Shown: positions 42,841 to 51,755, counted from the stretch's first letter. The stretch is DNA of 64,000 nucleotides from Lacunisphaera limnophila (GCF_001746835.1 NZ_CP016094.1:2232001-2296000), one strand, 5' to 3'. Program-made: numbers and translations. The notes: a model not told the origin generated them from the letters alone.

Positions 42841-43671
42841 ATGACCCTTCTCGTGAATTCTCCCTCCTCTGTTCGCTCGTCCGAGACTGCCGCTGCGCCA
42901 GCGGGGTGGGCCTTCGACGCCGTCATCTTCGACATGGATGGCGTCATCACGGACACGGCGTCGGTGCACTCGCGGGCGTGGAAACACATGTTTGATGAGC
43001 ATCTCGCCCGGCGCGCGCAGCAGCACGGGACGCCCTTCCGGGCATTCTCCCACGAGCGCGACTACCGCACCTACGTCGACGGCAAACCCCGCTACCAGGG
43101 CGTGGCGGCGTTCCTCGCCGCGCGCGGCATTGCGCTGCCCTGGGGCCACCCGGCGGACCCGGCCGGCGCCGAGACCGTCTGCGGGCTGGGCAACCGGAAG
43201 AATGTCCTGTTCAACGAAATCATCGGGAATGACGGCGTGCGGGTCTATGATTCCTCCCTGCGGCTGATCCGCGCCCTGCTCGGCCGGGGCCTGCAGGTTG
43301 GCCTCGCCACCTCGAGCCGGAACTCCGCCCTCATCCTGGGGCGGACGCCGGCCGCCGCGTTTTTCGGCACGATTGTCGACGGGCTCGTCTCGGAGCGGCT
43401 CGGCCTGAAGGGCAAGCCCGCCCCGGATATTTTCACGACCGCCAGCGCCAACCTCGGTGTGCCCTGCGCCCGCGCCGTCGTGGTGGAGGATGCGGTTTCC
43501 GGCGTGCAGGCCGGCGCCGCGGGTGGCTTCGGCCTGGTCGTGGGGATCGCGCGCGAGGGCAACGCGGAAGAATTGCGCGAAAACGGTGCGGACATGGTTG
43601 TCCACGACCTCGCGGAGGTCAGTATGGAGGAGATCAACCGGCGCATCCGCCTCAAAGGCGCCGCCGCGTGA
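42841..43671 (+). CDS. pgmB: Beta-phosphoglucomutase family HAD hydrolase
   Basis: 276 residues from ATG 42841; the open frame continues upstream into repeat DNA that is not coding. FDMDGVITDTASVHSRAWKH (~30-49) holds the nucleophile aspartate and the acid/base aspartate two residues on. DYRTYVDGKPRYQGVAAFL is the cap typical of beta-phosphoglucomutases that accompany GH65 enzymes; LATSSRN and KPAPDIF are the remaining HAD motifs. It should convert beta-glucose 1-phosphate, the GH65 product, to glucose 6-phosphate. Its stop overlaps the transporter GTG by four bases. Confidence 0.9.
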   Translation: MTLLVNSPSSVRSSETAAAPAGWAFDAVIFDMDGVITDTASVHSRAWKHMFDEHLARRAQQHGTPFRAFSHERDYRTYVDGKPRYQGVAAFLAARGIALPWGHPADPAGAETVCGLGNRKNVLFNEIIGNDGVRVYDSSLRLIRALLGRGLQVGLATSSRNSALILGRTPAAAFFGTIVDGLVSERLGLKGKPAPDIFTTASANLGVPCARAVVVEDAVSGVQAGAAGGFGLVVGIAREGNAEELRENGADMVVHDLAEVSMEEINRRIRLKGAAA

Positions 43672-45200
43672 TCGCCCCAAATACCCCCCCGATGACATCC
43701 CTGCAAAAACCCCGCCTGAATTTCTGGCAGCTCTGGAACATGAGCTTCGGCTATGTCGGCATCCAGTTCGGCTTCGCGCTCCAGAACGCGAACGTGAGCC
43801 GCATCTTCGAGACGCTCGGCGCGAGCGTGGACGCGATCCCGATCCTGTGGATCGCGGGCCCCGTCACCGGCCTCGTGGTCCAGCCCATCGTGGGCTACCT
43901 GAGCGACAAGACCTGGAACCGGCTCGGCCGGCGCAAACCCTACTTCCTCATCGGTGCCATCAGCGCCTCGCTCGCGCTGCTGGTGATGCCCAATTCCCCC
44001 GCGCTGTGGTTCGCGGCCGGCATGCTCTGGATCATGGACGCGGCGATCAACCTGACAATGGAGCCGATGCGCGCCTTCGTCGGCGACATGCTGCCCGACG
44101 ATCAGCGCACGACCGGCTTCGCGGTCCAGACCTTCTTCATAGGCGCCAGCTCGGTCATCGGGTCGCTCCTGCCGTGGCTCCTGACCAACGTGTTCAACGT
44201 GGCCAACACCGCGCCGGCCGGGCAGGTGCCCGACTCGGTCAAGTGGTCGTTCTATCTCGGCGGCATCGTTTACCTCGGCGCCGTGCTGTGGACCATCATC
44301 CGGACGAAGGAATACTCGCCGGAGCAGCAGCGTGCCTTCCACGGCGAGGCGGAGAGCGCGGAGCCCGAGGGCGAGCCGGCGTTCACGCTCAACCCCGGCC
44401 GCTATTACGGCCTCGGCACGGGCTTCGTGCTCGCCGGCCTGGTAGGCAGCCTGGTCGTGCACCAGTTCGCCTGGGACAAGGGCCTCTACATTCTCTCCTT
44501 CGGCCTGAGCGGCTACGGCCTGCTGCAGATCGTCGCCGCCTGGCGCTACAACGCCGGCCGCAAGCGCGGGCTGGTGGAACTCATGCACGACCTGAACAAC
44601 ATGCCCGGCCCGATGAAGCAGCTGTCGCTGGCCCAGATGTTCACGTGGTTCGCGCTGTTTGCGTTCTTCATCTACGCCACCACCGCCGTCACGAGCCACC
44701 ACTTCGGCAGCACCGATCCGCGCAGCGACGCCTACAACCAGGGCGCCAACTGGGTGGGCGTGCTGATGGCGGTCTGGAACGGCGTGGCCGCGCTCGCGGC
44801 GTTTGCGCTGCCCGTGCTGGCGCGGCGCACCAGCCGCGTGCTGACCCACGTCGTCTGTCTCGTGGTCGGCGGGCTGGGCCTGGGCTCCATGTATTTCGTG
44901 CGGGATCCCCTGTGGCTCATCGCCTCGATGACCGCCTTCGGCCTCGCCTGGGCAAGCCTGCTCACGATGCCCTACGCGATCCTGAGCAGCGTGGTGCCCT
45001 ACCGGAAGATGGGCGTCTACATGGGCATGTTCAATTTCTTCATCGTCATCCCCCAGATCATCGCCGCCGCCCTGCTGGGCCTGCTGGTCCGCACCGTGTT
45101 CGACGGCCACGCCGTGAACGCGCTCCTGCTCGGCGGCGTCTCCATGATCATCGCCGCCGGGCTCATGCTCCGCGTGCGGGACGAGCGGGGGGCCGGCTGA
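43668..45200 (+). CDS. GPH-type sugar:cation symporter (MFS)
   Basis: 510 residues, about 12 membrane helices, no signal peptide. NRLGRRKPYFLIGAI (~84-98) is the cytoplasmic loop typical of GPH/SLC45-like disaccharide symporters, and WIMDAAINLTMEPMRAFVGD matches maltose/sucrose-type relatives. The start may be GTG 43668, overlapping the previous stop, or ATG 43692 (MTSLQKPRLN), which fits the family N-terminus better. It probably imports the disaccharide across the inner membrane for the GH65 phosphorylase encoded 7 bases downstream. Confidence 0.9.
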   Translation: MIAPNTPPMTSLQKPRLNFWQLWNMSFGYVGIQFGFALQNANVSRIFETLGASVDAIPILWIAGPVTGLVVQPIVGYLSDKTWNRLGRRKPYFLIGAISASLALLVMPNSPALWFAAGMLWIMDAAINLTMEPMRAFVGDMLPDDQRTTGFAVQTFFIGASSVIGSLLPWLLTNVFNVANTAPAGQVPDSVKWSFYLGGIVYLGAVLWTIIRTKEYSPEQQRAFHGEAESAEPEGEPAFTLNPGRYYGLGTGFVLAGLVGSLVVHQFAWDKGLYILSFGLSGYGLLQIVAAWRYNAGRKRGLVELMHDLNNMPGPMKQLSLAQMFTWFALFAFFIYATTAVTSHHFGSTDPRSDAYNQGANWVGVLMAVWNGVAALAAFALPVLARRTSRVLTHVVCLVVGGLGLGSMYFVRDPLWLIASMTAFGLAWASLLTMPYAILSSVVPYRKMGVYMGMFNFFIVIPQIIAAALLGLLVRTVFDGHAVNALLLGGVSMIIAAGLMLRVRDERGAG

Positions 45201-45207
45201 CTTTAAA

Positions 45208-47523
45208 ATGCAACACCTCTGGGAAATCAGCACCACGGAATGTGCCGGCGGCAAGGAAAGCATCCTGCGCCGGGGCAACGTCTATCAGATCGCGAACGGC
45301 TACATGGGCTATCGCGGCACGCTGGACGAGTCCGGTCCCGAGGAAGCGGTGGGCATCACGCTGGCGGGCCTCTTCGACCAGGTGGGCGCGGCGTGGCGCG
45401 AGCCCGTCAACGCGCCGAACGGCGGGTTCACCCGCGTGGCGGTCGACGGCGCGGAGCTGGCCGCGCCCGGCCCCGCGGTGGCGTCGCACCGCCAGACCCT
45501 GAAGTTCGCCGACGCGCTGTTCGAGCGCGAGACGGTCTTCATGGCCGGGGGCAAGCAAGTCACGCTCGCCTCGTCGCGGTTCCTGAGCGCCGCCCGGCCC
45601 AACCTCGGGGTCATCCGGTTCACGGTGACCTGCGACCAGGACGCCGACCTCACGATCCGGACCGGCATCGATGCCAACATCTGGGACCTGAACGGCCCGC
45701 ACCTGCGCGGCCTCGCGGCCGGCCGGCGGGGCGACGTGCTCACGGTCGAGGGCCGGACGCACGAGGCGGGCAAGCCGGTGGCCGTGGCGGAGGTCGTGAC
45801 CGCGGACCTCGGGGCCGAGGACCATCTGAACGAGCAGAATCGCAGCCTGCGCGTGTTCCGGCTGCGCGCCCGGGCCGGCCAGCCCTGCACCCTGGTGAAG
45901 TATTTCGCGGTGTTCACCGGCCATGACCGCGTGACCGCCCCGATCGCTGCGGCGGTCGAGGCCGTGCAGGCCGCGCGCCGGCTGGGTTACGCGGGCTGCC
46001 TCGCGCAGCACGACGCCGAGTGGCAGCGCCGCTGGGCGCGGGGCGACGTGGTCATCGCGGGCGACGAGGCGGCGCAGCTGGCGCTGCGCTACAGCATCCT
46101 GCAGCTGCTCATGGTCGCGCCGGTGGATGGCAGCGCCAACTCCATCCCGGCCCGCGCGCTCTCGGGGCAGGTCTACAAGGGCGCGGTCTTCTGGGACACG
46201 GAGATGTTCATGTTCCCGTTCTTCCTCCATGCGTACCCGGAGAAGGCGATGGAGCTGCTGCGCTACCGCATCCGCACGCTCGACGGTGCGCGCCGCAAGG
46301 CCGCCACGGAGGGCCCGGGCTACCGCGGGGCCTTCTACGCGTGGGAGAGCCAGGACAGCGGCGACGACGCCTGCACGTATTTCAACATCGGCGACCCGAT
46401 CACGGGCCGGGAGCTCCGCACGCATTTCCGCGACAAGCAGGTGCACATCAGCGGCGACGTGGCCATCGCGCTGTGGGAGTATTTCAAGGTCACGGGGGAC
46501 GACACCCTGCTGGTCCAGGGCGGGGCGGAGGTCATCCTCGAGTGCGCCCGGTTCTACTACTCGTATGCGCACTTCAAGAAGGACCGCGGCCGCTTCGAGA
46601 TCCTGGATGTGATCGGGCCCGACGAATACCACGAGCGCGTCAACAACAACGCCTTCACGAACATGGTGGTGCGCGAGACCTTCGCGATCGCCAGCGCCAC
46701 GGTCGAGCACCTCCGCCAGCGGCACCCCGCGGTGCTCGCGGCCCTGCTGGAGAAAATCGGGATCGCGGGCGAGCTGGCGGGCTTCGCCGACGCCGCCGCC
46801 CGGCTCTATGTCCCGGCCCCCGACGGCGCGACCGGCGTGATCGAGCAGTTCGACGGCTATTTCAAGCTGCGCGACGCCACCGTCGAGGAACTGAGGACCA
46901 AGATGGTCCACCCCAACGAATACCTCGGGGCGGGGCAGGGCCTCGCCGTGCCGACCAAGATCATCAAGCAGGCCGACGTGGTGATGATGCTCAACCTCTT
47001 CAAGGCCCGCTTCCCGGCCGCGATCAAGCAGGCGAACTGGCAGTATTACGAGCCGCGCACGGAGCACGGTTCCAGCCTCAGCGCCTGCGCCTACGCGCTC
47101 GTGGCCACGGAATTCGGCGACCTGGATTTCGCCTACCAGTATTTTCTTAAGACCGCGCAGATCGACCTCCTGGCCAGCTACAAGGTCTACGTGGGTACGA
47201 TCTTCATGGGCGGTTCACACCCGGCCGCCAACGGCGGGGCCTGGATGACGGCCGTGCTCGGCTTCGGCGGCGTGCAGGTGGAGAGCGACCGCGTCACCAT
47301 CAACCCGCGCCTCTACCGGAAATGGCAGGCCCTGGAATTCGGCCTCGAATTCAAGGGCGACCGTTTCCGGATCCGCATCACGCCGGCCGCCGTCACCCTC
47401 ACGCCCGACCGGCTCAACCGTGGCCACCCGGTCTTCGTGATCGCCGGCGAGACCGTGACCTGCGCTCCCGGCGAGCCGGTGACGGTTGACGTCGCCGAGG
47501 TCGCCAATTCCAAAGCATCATGA
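45208..47523 (+). CDS. GH65 family disaccharide phosphorylase
   Basis: 771 residues, normal for GH65, cytoplasmic. The N-terminal beta-sandwich (LRRGNVYQIANGYMGYRG) is followed by the (alpha/alpha)6 barrel. DVIGPDEYHERVNNNAFTN (~466-484) contains the catalytic acid glutamate. HGSSLSACAYAL (~620) matches the phosphate-binding loop, so it is probably a phosphorylase rather than a hydrolase. GH65 members split alpha-linked glucose disaccharides (maltose, trehalose, kojibiose, nigerose) into beta-glucose 1-phosphate and glucose. The GH87-like gene next door suggests nigerose, but sequence alone does not decide. The stop overlaps the next ATG. Confidence 0.93.
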   Translation: MQHLWEISTTECAGGKESILRRGNVYQIANGYMGYRGTLDESGPEEAVGITLAGLFDQVGAAWREPVNAPNGGFTRVAVDGAELAAPGPAVASHRQTLKFADALFERETVFMAGGKQVTLASSRFLSAARPNLGVIRFTVTCDQDADLTIRTGIDANIWDLNGPHLRGLAAGRRGDVLTVEGRTHEAGKPVAVAEVVTADLGAEDHLNEQNRSLRVFRLRARAGQPCTLVKYFAVFTGHDRVTAPIAAAVEAVQAARRLGYAGCLAQHDAEWQRRWARGDVVIAGDEAAQLALRYSILQLLMVAPVDGSANSIPARALSGQVYKGAVFWDTEMFMFPFFLHAYPEKAMELLRYRIRTLDGARRKAATEGPGYRGAFYAWESQDSGDDACTYFNIGDPITGRELRTHFRDKQVHISGDVAIALWEYFKVTGDDTLLVQGGAEVILECARFYYSYAHFKKDRGRFEILDVIGPDEYHERVNNNAFTNMVVRETFAIASATVEHLRQRHPAVLAALLEKIGIAGELAGFADAAARLYVPAPDGATGVIEQFDGYFKLRDATVEELRTKMVHPNEYLGAGQGLAVPTKIIKQADVVMMLNLFKARFPAAIKQANWQYYEPRTEHGSSLSACAYALVATEFGDLDFAYQYFLKTAQIDLLASYKVYVGTIFMGGSHPAANGGAWMTAVLGFGGVQVESDRVTINPRLYRKWQALEFGLEFKGDRFRIRITPAAVTLTPDRLNRGHPVFVIAGETVTCAPGEPVTVDVAEVANSKAS

Positions 47524-49328
47524 AACCGATTCCGTATGTTGGAGCCTGCTTGCAGGCGATGGTGGAATGTGCGGCCCCCAGCGCGTTGGGGGCAACGCGC
47601 TCCACCGCGAGTTTGATTCTCCTACTGCTGTGCGCCGTTGGACTCACCGCCACCGTCACCGCCAGCCCGATCGGCGCGGATCTGCCGTGGACCACGGTGG
47701 AGGCCGAGGCCATGAGCGGCACCGGCACGCTCGTTGGGCCGGTCTATGCGCCGCATCGCGTGGAGACGGAGGCGTCCGGCCAGCAGGCCGTGCAAGTCGC
47801 CCGCGCCGGGGGCCATGTCGAGTTCGCGGCTCCCCTCGCGGCCAATGCCCTCGTGCTCCGTTACCACCTGCCCGACGCCCCCGCGGGTGGCGGCACTGAC
47901 ACAGCGCTCCGCCTGCTGGTCAACGGCCGCTTCATCCGGGAGCTGGCGCTGACCTCGCGGAACATGTGGCTCTACGGAAACTACCCGTTTTCCAACGACC
48001 CGGCGCAGGGCAAGCCGCGGAATTTCTACGACGAGCTGCGCGTGAAGAACCTGGAGATTGGCCGGGGTGATGTCGTGCGCCTCGAGAAGGCGGCCGACGA
48101 CGGCATCGCCTGTGTCCTCGACCTCGTGGACCTCGAACTCGTGCCGGCCCCGCTGGCCCGGCCCGCCGGCTCGCAGTCGTTGCTCGATTTCGGCGCGCGG
48201 GGCGACGGCGTGGCCGACGACACCGCGGCCCTGCTCCAGGGTGTCGCCGCCGTGGCGAAGGACGGCGGCACGTTGTGGGTGCCGCCCGGCGACTACAAGA
48301 TCACCGGCGACATCATCGTGCCGTCCGCGGTCACGATCCAGGGTGCGGGCATGTGGCACACGACCTTCGCGGGGGACGAGGCGCTCTACGCGCAGGCGGG
48401 CCGGCGCGTGCGGTTCAAGCTGACCGGCACCGGCATGCGGCTCGCGGATTTCGCGATCTTCGGCCACCTCAACTACCGCAATGACCAGGAGCCCAACGAC
48501 GGCATCGTCGGCGCCGGTTGCACCGACGCCGTGGTGTCCCGGATCTGGATCGAGCACACCAAGGCGGGCGTGTGGGTCTACAATGGCGTGAACCTCCTCA
48601 TCGAGGGCTGCCGCTTCCGCAACCTGCTCGCCGACGGCGTCAACTTCTGCGTCGGGACGAGCCGCGCCGTGGTGGACAACTGCACCGCGCGCGGCACGGG
48701 CGACGATTGTTTCGCCGTGTGGCCCGCACCGTCGGACCAGGGCTTTGACGAGCGGGCGGGAAAGCCCGGCCACAATGTGATCCGGCGCTCGACCGGCCAG
48801 CTCACGTTCCTGGCCAACGGCGCCTCGCTCTACGGCGGCGCCGACAACCGCATCGAGGACTGCCTGTTCACCGACATCGCCACCGGTTGCGGCATTTTGG
48901 TCAGCACGACCTTCCCGACCGCCGACGAGGCGGGGAAGGTGGACAACAACTTCAGCGGCACGACGGTGGTGCGGAACAACCGGCTGGTGCGCTGCGGCGG
49001 TTACGACCACTCATGGGCTTGGCGCGGGTCGCTCCAGATCTGCATGGACCGCCGCAGCATCGCGGGGCTGCAGGTCAGCGGGCTAGAGATCCGCGACAGC
49101 ATTTCCGACGGCATCACGGTCGTCGGCCCCGGCCGCGCGAAAGGACAGGGGACCTTGTCCGCCGCGGTGCTGGAGGATGTGAAGGTGAGCGGCTCCGGCC
49201 TCGGCGCCCCCGGCCGCCCCGACCTGTTCATCCGCGAGGACGCCGGCGGCAGCCTGAGCCTGATCCGGGCGCAGGTGCCGTCCGTGCGCAACGAGTCCAA
49301 GGATTTCGAGATCAAGATGACGGATTGA
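47520..49328 (+). CDS. Secreted GH87-like alpha-1,3-glucanase (CBM35-like + beta-helix)
   Basis: 602 residues. The ATG overlaps the GH65 stop (ATGA). The N-terminal region is odd: ~25 residues encoded by repeat DNA (VGACLQAMVECAAPSALGAT) precede the hydrophobic signal core (LILLLLCAVGLTATVTA, ~32-48). A CBM35-like module follows (PWTTVEAEAM; SRNMWLYGNYPFSND, ~55-220), then a pectate-lyase-type beta-helix (FGARGDGVADDTAALLQGV; ITIQGAGMW-like VTIQGAGMWHTTF). ARGTGDDCFAVW (~392-403) has the adjacent aspartates expected of GH87 enzymes. This layout matches mycodextranase/alpha-1,3-glucanase relatives. It should release nigero-oligosaccharides outside the inner membrane; the family call rests on recognition by eye. 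Confidence 0.8.
   Translation: MKPIPYVGACLQAMVECAAPSALGATRSTASLILLLLCAVGLTATVTASPIGADLPWTTVEAEAMSGTGTLVGPVYAPHRVETEASGQQAVQVARAGGHVEFAAPLAANALVLRYHLPDAPAGGGTDTALRLLVNGRFIRELALTSRNMWLYGNYPFSNDPAQGKPRNFYDELRVKNLEIGRGDVVRLEKAADDGIACVLDLVDLELVPAPLARPAGSQSLLDFGARGDGVADDTAALLQGVAAVAKDGGTLWVPPGDYKITGDIIVPSAVTIQGAGMWHTTFAGDEALYAQAGRRVRFKLTGTGMRLADFAIFGHLNYRNDQEPNDGIVGAGCTDAVVSRIWIEHTKAGVWVYNGVNLLIEGCRFRNLLADGVNFCVGTSRAVVDNCTARGTGDDCFAVWPAPSDQGFDERAGKPGHNVIRRSTGQLTFLANGASLYGGADNRIEDCLFTDIATGCGILVSTTFPTADEAGKVDNNFSGTTVVRNNRLVRCGGYDHSWAWRGSLQICMDRRSIAGLQVSGLEIRDSISDGITVVGPGRAKGQGTLSAAVLEDVKVSGSGLGAPGRPDLFIREDAGGSLSLIRAQVPSVRNESKDFEIKMTD
47537..47606. repeat. Palindromic repeat inserted in the GH87-like signal region
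   Basis: Contains GGAGCCTGCTTGCAGGCGAT and then AGCGCGTTGGGGGCAACGCG with CTCCACC (47580-47606). The latter matches 25206-25232 at 26 of 27 bases. Here the whole element is read in frame. Confidence 0.75.
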
Positions 49329-49335
49329 ACCGGAG

Positions 49336-49397
49336 GGCGGGATCTCCGAACCCCGCCTTCGCCTGATACCGGCGGGATTTGGAAATCCCGCCCTACA
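49336..49397. repeat. Double hairpin of the GGCGGGATTT/AAATCCCGCC family
   Basis: GGCGGGATCTCCGAACCCCG and, at 49371-49397, GGCGGGATTTGGAAATCCCG with CCCTACA. It follows the GH87-like stop and may end the sugar operon transcript. Same family as 5612-5719 and 14244-14270. Confidence 0.75.
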
Positions 49398-49443
49398 TCC
49401 GATCCGCGGGGATAGCCGCGCTTTAACCAGCCAATAACACCTA

Positions 49444-49458
49444 CTGCAAACGTTGCAG
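49444..49458. promoter_or_regulatory. Putative LacI-family operator (autoregulatory)
   Basis: CTGCAAACGTTGCAG: two perfect 6-base inverted arms around ACG, 51 bases before the LacI ATG. The first 13 bases recur exactly, inverted, at 38772-38784 upstream of the TonB receptor gene. Confidence 0.7.
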
Positions 49459-49509
49459 GAAGGGGTCCCCGGGCTTGACCGGGTCGCGGGCCGGGCGCAC
49501 TAGTATTCC

Positions 49510-50586
49510 ATGCTTTCCATTACCCCCCACGGGAAAGTGACCCTGCAGGACGTCGCGGCCAAAGCCGGCGTTTCCATTTCCACGGCCTCGCGTTGCCTGA
49601 CGCGGGCCGTGGGTGTTTCCAAGTCGAGCGAGACACGCGTGCTGTCCGCCGTCGAGTCGCTCGGTTATCGCTACAATCCCCTGCTCGGCGAGGTGATGCG
49701 CTCGACGCGCCGCGGCGCGCCCAACCACCACCTCGGCACGCTGGCGTACATCACGCCCTACGACGACGTGCAGGAATGGCGGGACACGCCCACGCTCTGC
49801 CGCCATTGGTCGGCCGCGCGGGACCAGGCCGCGCTGTTCGGGTTCGGGGTGACGGAGTTTGCCATGACCTCGCGCGGCATGACGGGCCGCCGCCTCGGCG
49901 AGATTCTGAAGGCCCGGGGCATCACGGGCATCCTGCTGGCCGCCTTCCCAAAGGATCCCTTCGAGCTGGTGCTGCCGTGGGAGCATTTTGCGACGGTGCC
50001 GGTGGGACACATGGTGCAGGACCCGCAGCTCGACTGCGTGGTGAGCGACCACACGCAGGCGGTGTTGCTGGCGGGCCGGGTGCTCGCCACGCAAGGCTAC
50101 CGCCGCATCGGCCTCGCGATCGAGAGCTACCAGAATTCCATTACGAACCACGGGTGGGCGAACGGCTACGCGGCCCTGCCCGCCGAGAACAGCGCCGTGG
50201 CCGCGATCCCGCCCTTCCTGCCGGAGAAGCTCGCCCCCGGCGCCTTCGTGGCGTGGGTGCGCGCGCACCGGGTGGACTGCGTGCTGACGCTCTCGACCTT
50301 CCGCAACCAGCCCAACCGCATGCGGGAATGGCTGGCGGAGGCTGGCATGAATTGTCCGCGGGACATCGGCCTGGTGTCGCTGGACGTCACGCCCGCGACC
50401 GGCACCTGGGCCGGCATCGACCAGAATTCCGACGAGATCGGCAAGGCCGCCGTGGACCTGGTCCTGTCGAAGGTCCGGGCCGGCGAGCGCGGGATCCCGA
50501 AGGTCCGCCGCAGCCTGCTGGTCCACTGCCAGTGGCGTGAGGGGAACACGGTCCGCGCGGTCGCAGGAGAGAAGGCCTGCGCCTGA
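49510..50586 (+). CDS. LacI family transcriptional regulator
   Basis: 358 residues. The N-terminal LacI helix-turn-helix and hinge are standard: VTLQDVAAKAGVSISTASRC, then LSAVESLGYRYNPL (~9-57). The effector-binding domain follows (~65-345), with VSLDVTPATGTWAGIDQN near the end. No ribosome binding site is visible before ATG 49510. It probably represses the TonB receptor and sugar operon through the shared palindrome at 38770 and 49444, with a sugar as inducer; this is inferred from position and the shared site. Confidence 0.92.
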   Translation: MLSITPHGKVTLQDVAAKAGVSISTASRCLTRAVGVSKSSETRVLSAVESLGYRYNPLLGEVMRSTRRGAPNHHLGTLAYITPYDDVQEWRDTPTLCRHWSAARDQAALFGFGVTEFAMTSRGMTGRRLGEILKARGITGILLAAFPKDPFELVLPWEHFATVPVGHMVQDPQLDCVVSDHTQAVLLAGRVLATQGYRRIGLAIESYQNSITNHGWANGYAALPAENSAVAAIPPFLPEKLAPGAFVAWVRAHRVDCVLTLSTFRNQPNRMREWLAEAGMNCPRDIGLVSLDVTPATGTWAGIDQNSDEIGKAAVDLVLSKVRAGERGIPKVRRSLLVHCQWREGNTVRAVAGEKACA

Positions 50587-50619
50587 GGCGGGCTTGGCTC
50601 ATGGCGCGGGGCTGCAGGC

Positions 50620-50682
50620 GATCCAACCTGCCCGACCTGTCGTCCGTGGTCTCGGCGTAGGATGAAGGTCAGGTTCCACCTT
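50620..50682. repeat. Extended AACCTG...CAGGTTCCACC repeat
   Basis: ATCCAACCTG at the left and CAGGTTCCACCTT at the right enclose ~40 bases with their own short palindromes. Related to 2645-2673 but with a longer centre. It lies between the convergent LacI and ABC genes and could terminate both. Confidence 0.6.
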
Positions 50683-50726
50683 GATCCGGGGCCGGTGTTT
50701 GCGCGGCGGCGCGAGACCATCCTGGC

Positions 50727-51755
50727 CTACGGGGTGCTCGGGACGGGCACGGCGGTCACGCCGCGGGTGAAGAGTTCGCTGATGATATCCTCGAGGGGGA
50801 CGTCCTGAATCGTGATATCGTCGACCGGGCCCTGGGCGAGGATCTGGGAGCAGACCTCGGTGACGTGGGCGCTGGGGACGTGGAGGAGGATCTCGCCGTC
50901 CTCGCCGACCTTGGCCTCGCCGTGGGCGGGTTTCCAGCCGGGGCCGAAGGGGGCGGGGGTCCCTTCGACGATGCTCAAGGCGGCCCTGGGCCGGAATTTG
51001 ATGATGCGCTGGCCGGCGCCGGCGCCGGCGATGCGGTCGAGGTCGCCGTCGTAGATCTTCTTGCCGTGGTCGATGACGATCACGCGCTCACAGAGCGAGG
51101 TGATGTCGGCCATGTAGTGGCTCGTGAGCAGGATCGTCGTCTTGTGGCGGCGGTTGTAGCTGCGCAGGAACTCGCGCACGGCCTTCTGCGAGATGACGTC
51201 GAGGCCGATGGTGGGCTCGTCGAGGAAGAGCACGCGCGGGCGGTGGAGCAGGGCGGCGATCAGCTCCATCTTCATGCGCTCGCCGAGGGAGAGTTCGCGG
51301 ACCTGCACGTTGAGCTTGGGGCCGACGCCGAGCAGGGTGACGAGCTCGTCGAGCGTCTCCTTGAACGGGCCGGGCGGCAGGCCGTAGATGGCGCGGATGA
51401 GGGTGAAGGATTCCTGGGCAGGCAGGTCCCACCAGAGCTGGTTTTTCTGGCCGAGCACGAGGGCGAAGAGGCGGCGGTAGGCGTTTTCGCGCTTGGAGGG
51501 ATCGAAGCCGGCGACCCGGGCCGAGCCGGAGGTCGGGTAGATGAGGCCCGAAAGCATCTTGAGCGTGGTGGTCTTGCCCGCGCCGTTGGGGCCGAGGAAG
51601 CCGACGAACTCACCCTCCTTGATCGAGAAGCTGATATTGTCGGCCGCGCGGGTCTCCTCAAACTCCCGGTGGAAGAGGCCCTTCACGCCGCCCCAGAAGC
51701 CGGGCTGCTTCTTGTAGGTGCGGAAGACGCGGGTCAGATTTTCGACTTCGATCAT
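50727..51755 (-). CDS. ABC transporter ATP-binding protein (ABC-2 type export)
   Basis: 342 residues from ATG 51755 (MIEVENLTRVFRTYKKQPGF). Walker A GPNGAGKT (~55-62), signature LSLGERMKME in place of the usual LSGGQ, Walker B VLFLDEPTIGLD, and the switch histidine in TSHY. The N-terminal insertion (GVKGLFHREFEETRAADN) and the C-terminal ~90-residue extension match the subfamily that works with ABC-2 permeases, such as the NatA/Rbb-like exporters. No permease gene lies beside it, so its partner must be elsewhere. Confidence 0.9.
   Translation of the reverse strand: MIEVENLTRVFRTYKKQPGFWGGVKGLFHREFEETRAADNISFSIKEGEFVGFLGPNGAGKTTTLKMLSGLIYPTSGSARVAGFDPSKRENAYRRLFALVLGQKNQLWWDLPAQESFTLIRAIYGLPPGPFKETLDELVTLLGVGPKLNVQVRELSLGERMKMELIAALLHRPRVLFLDEPTIGLDVISQKAVREFLRSYNRRHKTTILLTSHYMADITSLCERVIVIDHGKKIYDGDLDRIAGAGAGQRIIKFRPRAALSIVEGTPAPFGPGWKPAHGEAKVGEDGEILLHVPSAHVTEVCSQILAQGPVDDITIQDVPLEDIISELFTRGVTAVPVPSTP

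Noticed and set aside
43245-49010. Long open frames opposite or out of frame with the sugar genes (43245-45278, 43457-45502, 45163-47067, 47622-49010)
   Set aside because: Arg/His/Ala-rich shadow translations over genes with complete family motifs; no independent coding evidence.
49475-49506. Promoter TTGACC ... TAGTAT for the LacI gene
   Set aside because: The spacing is 20 bases, and the -10-like box would end 3 bases before the ATG, too close for a usable transcript start.
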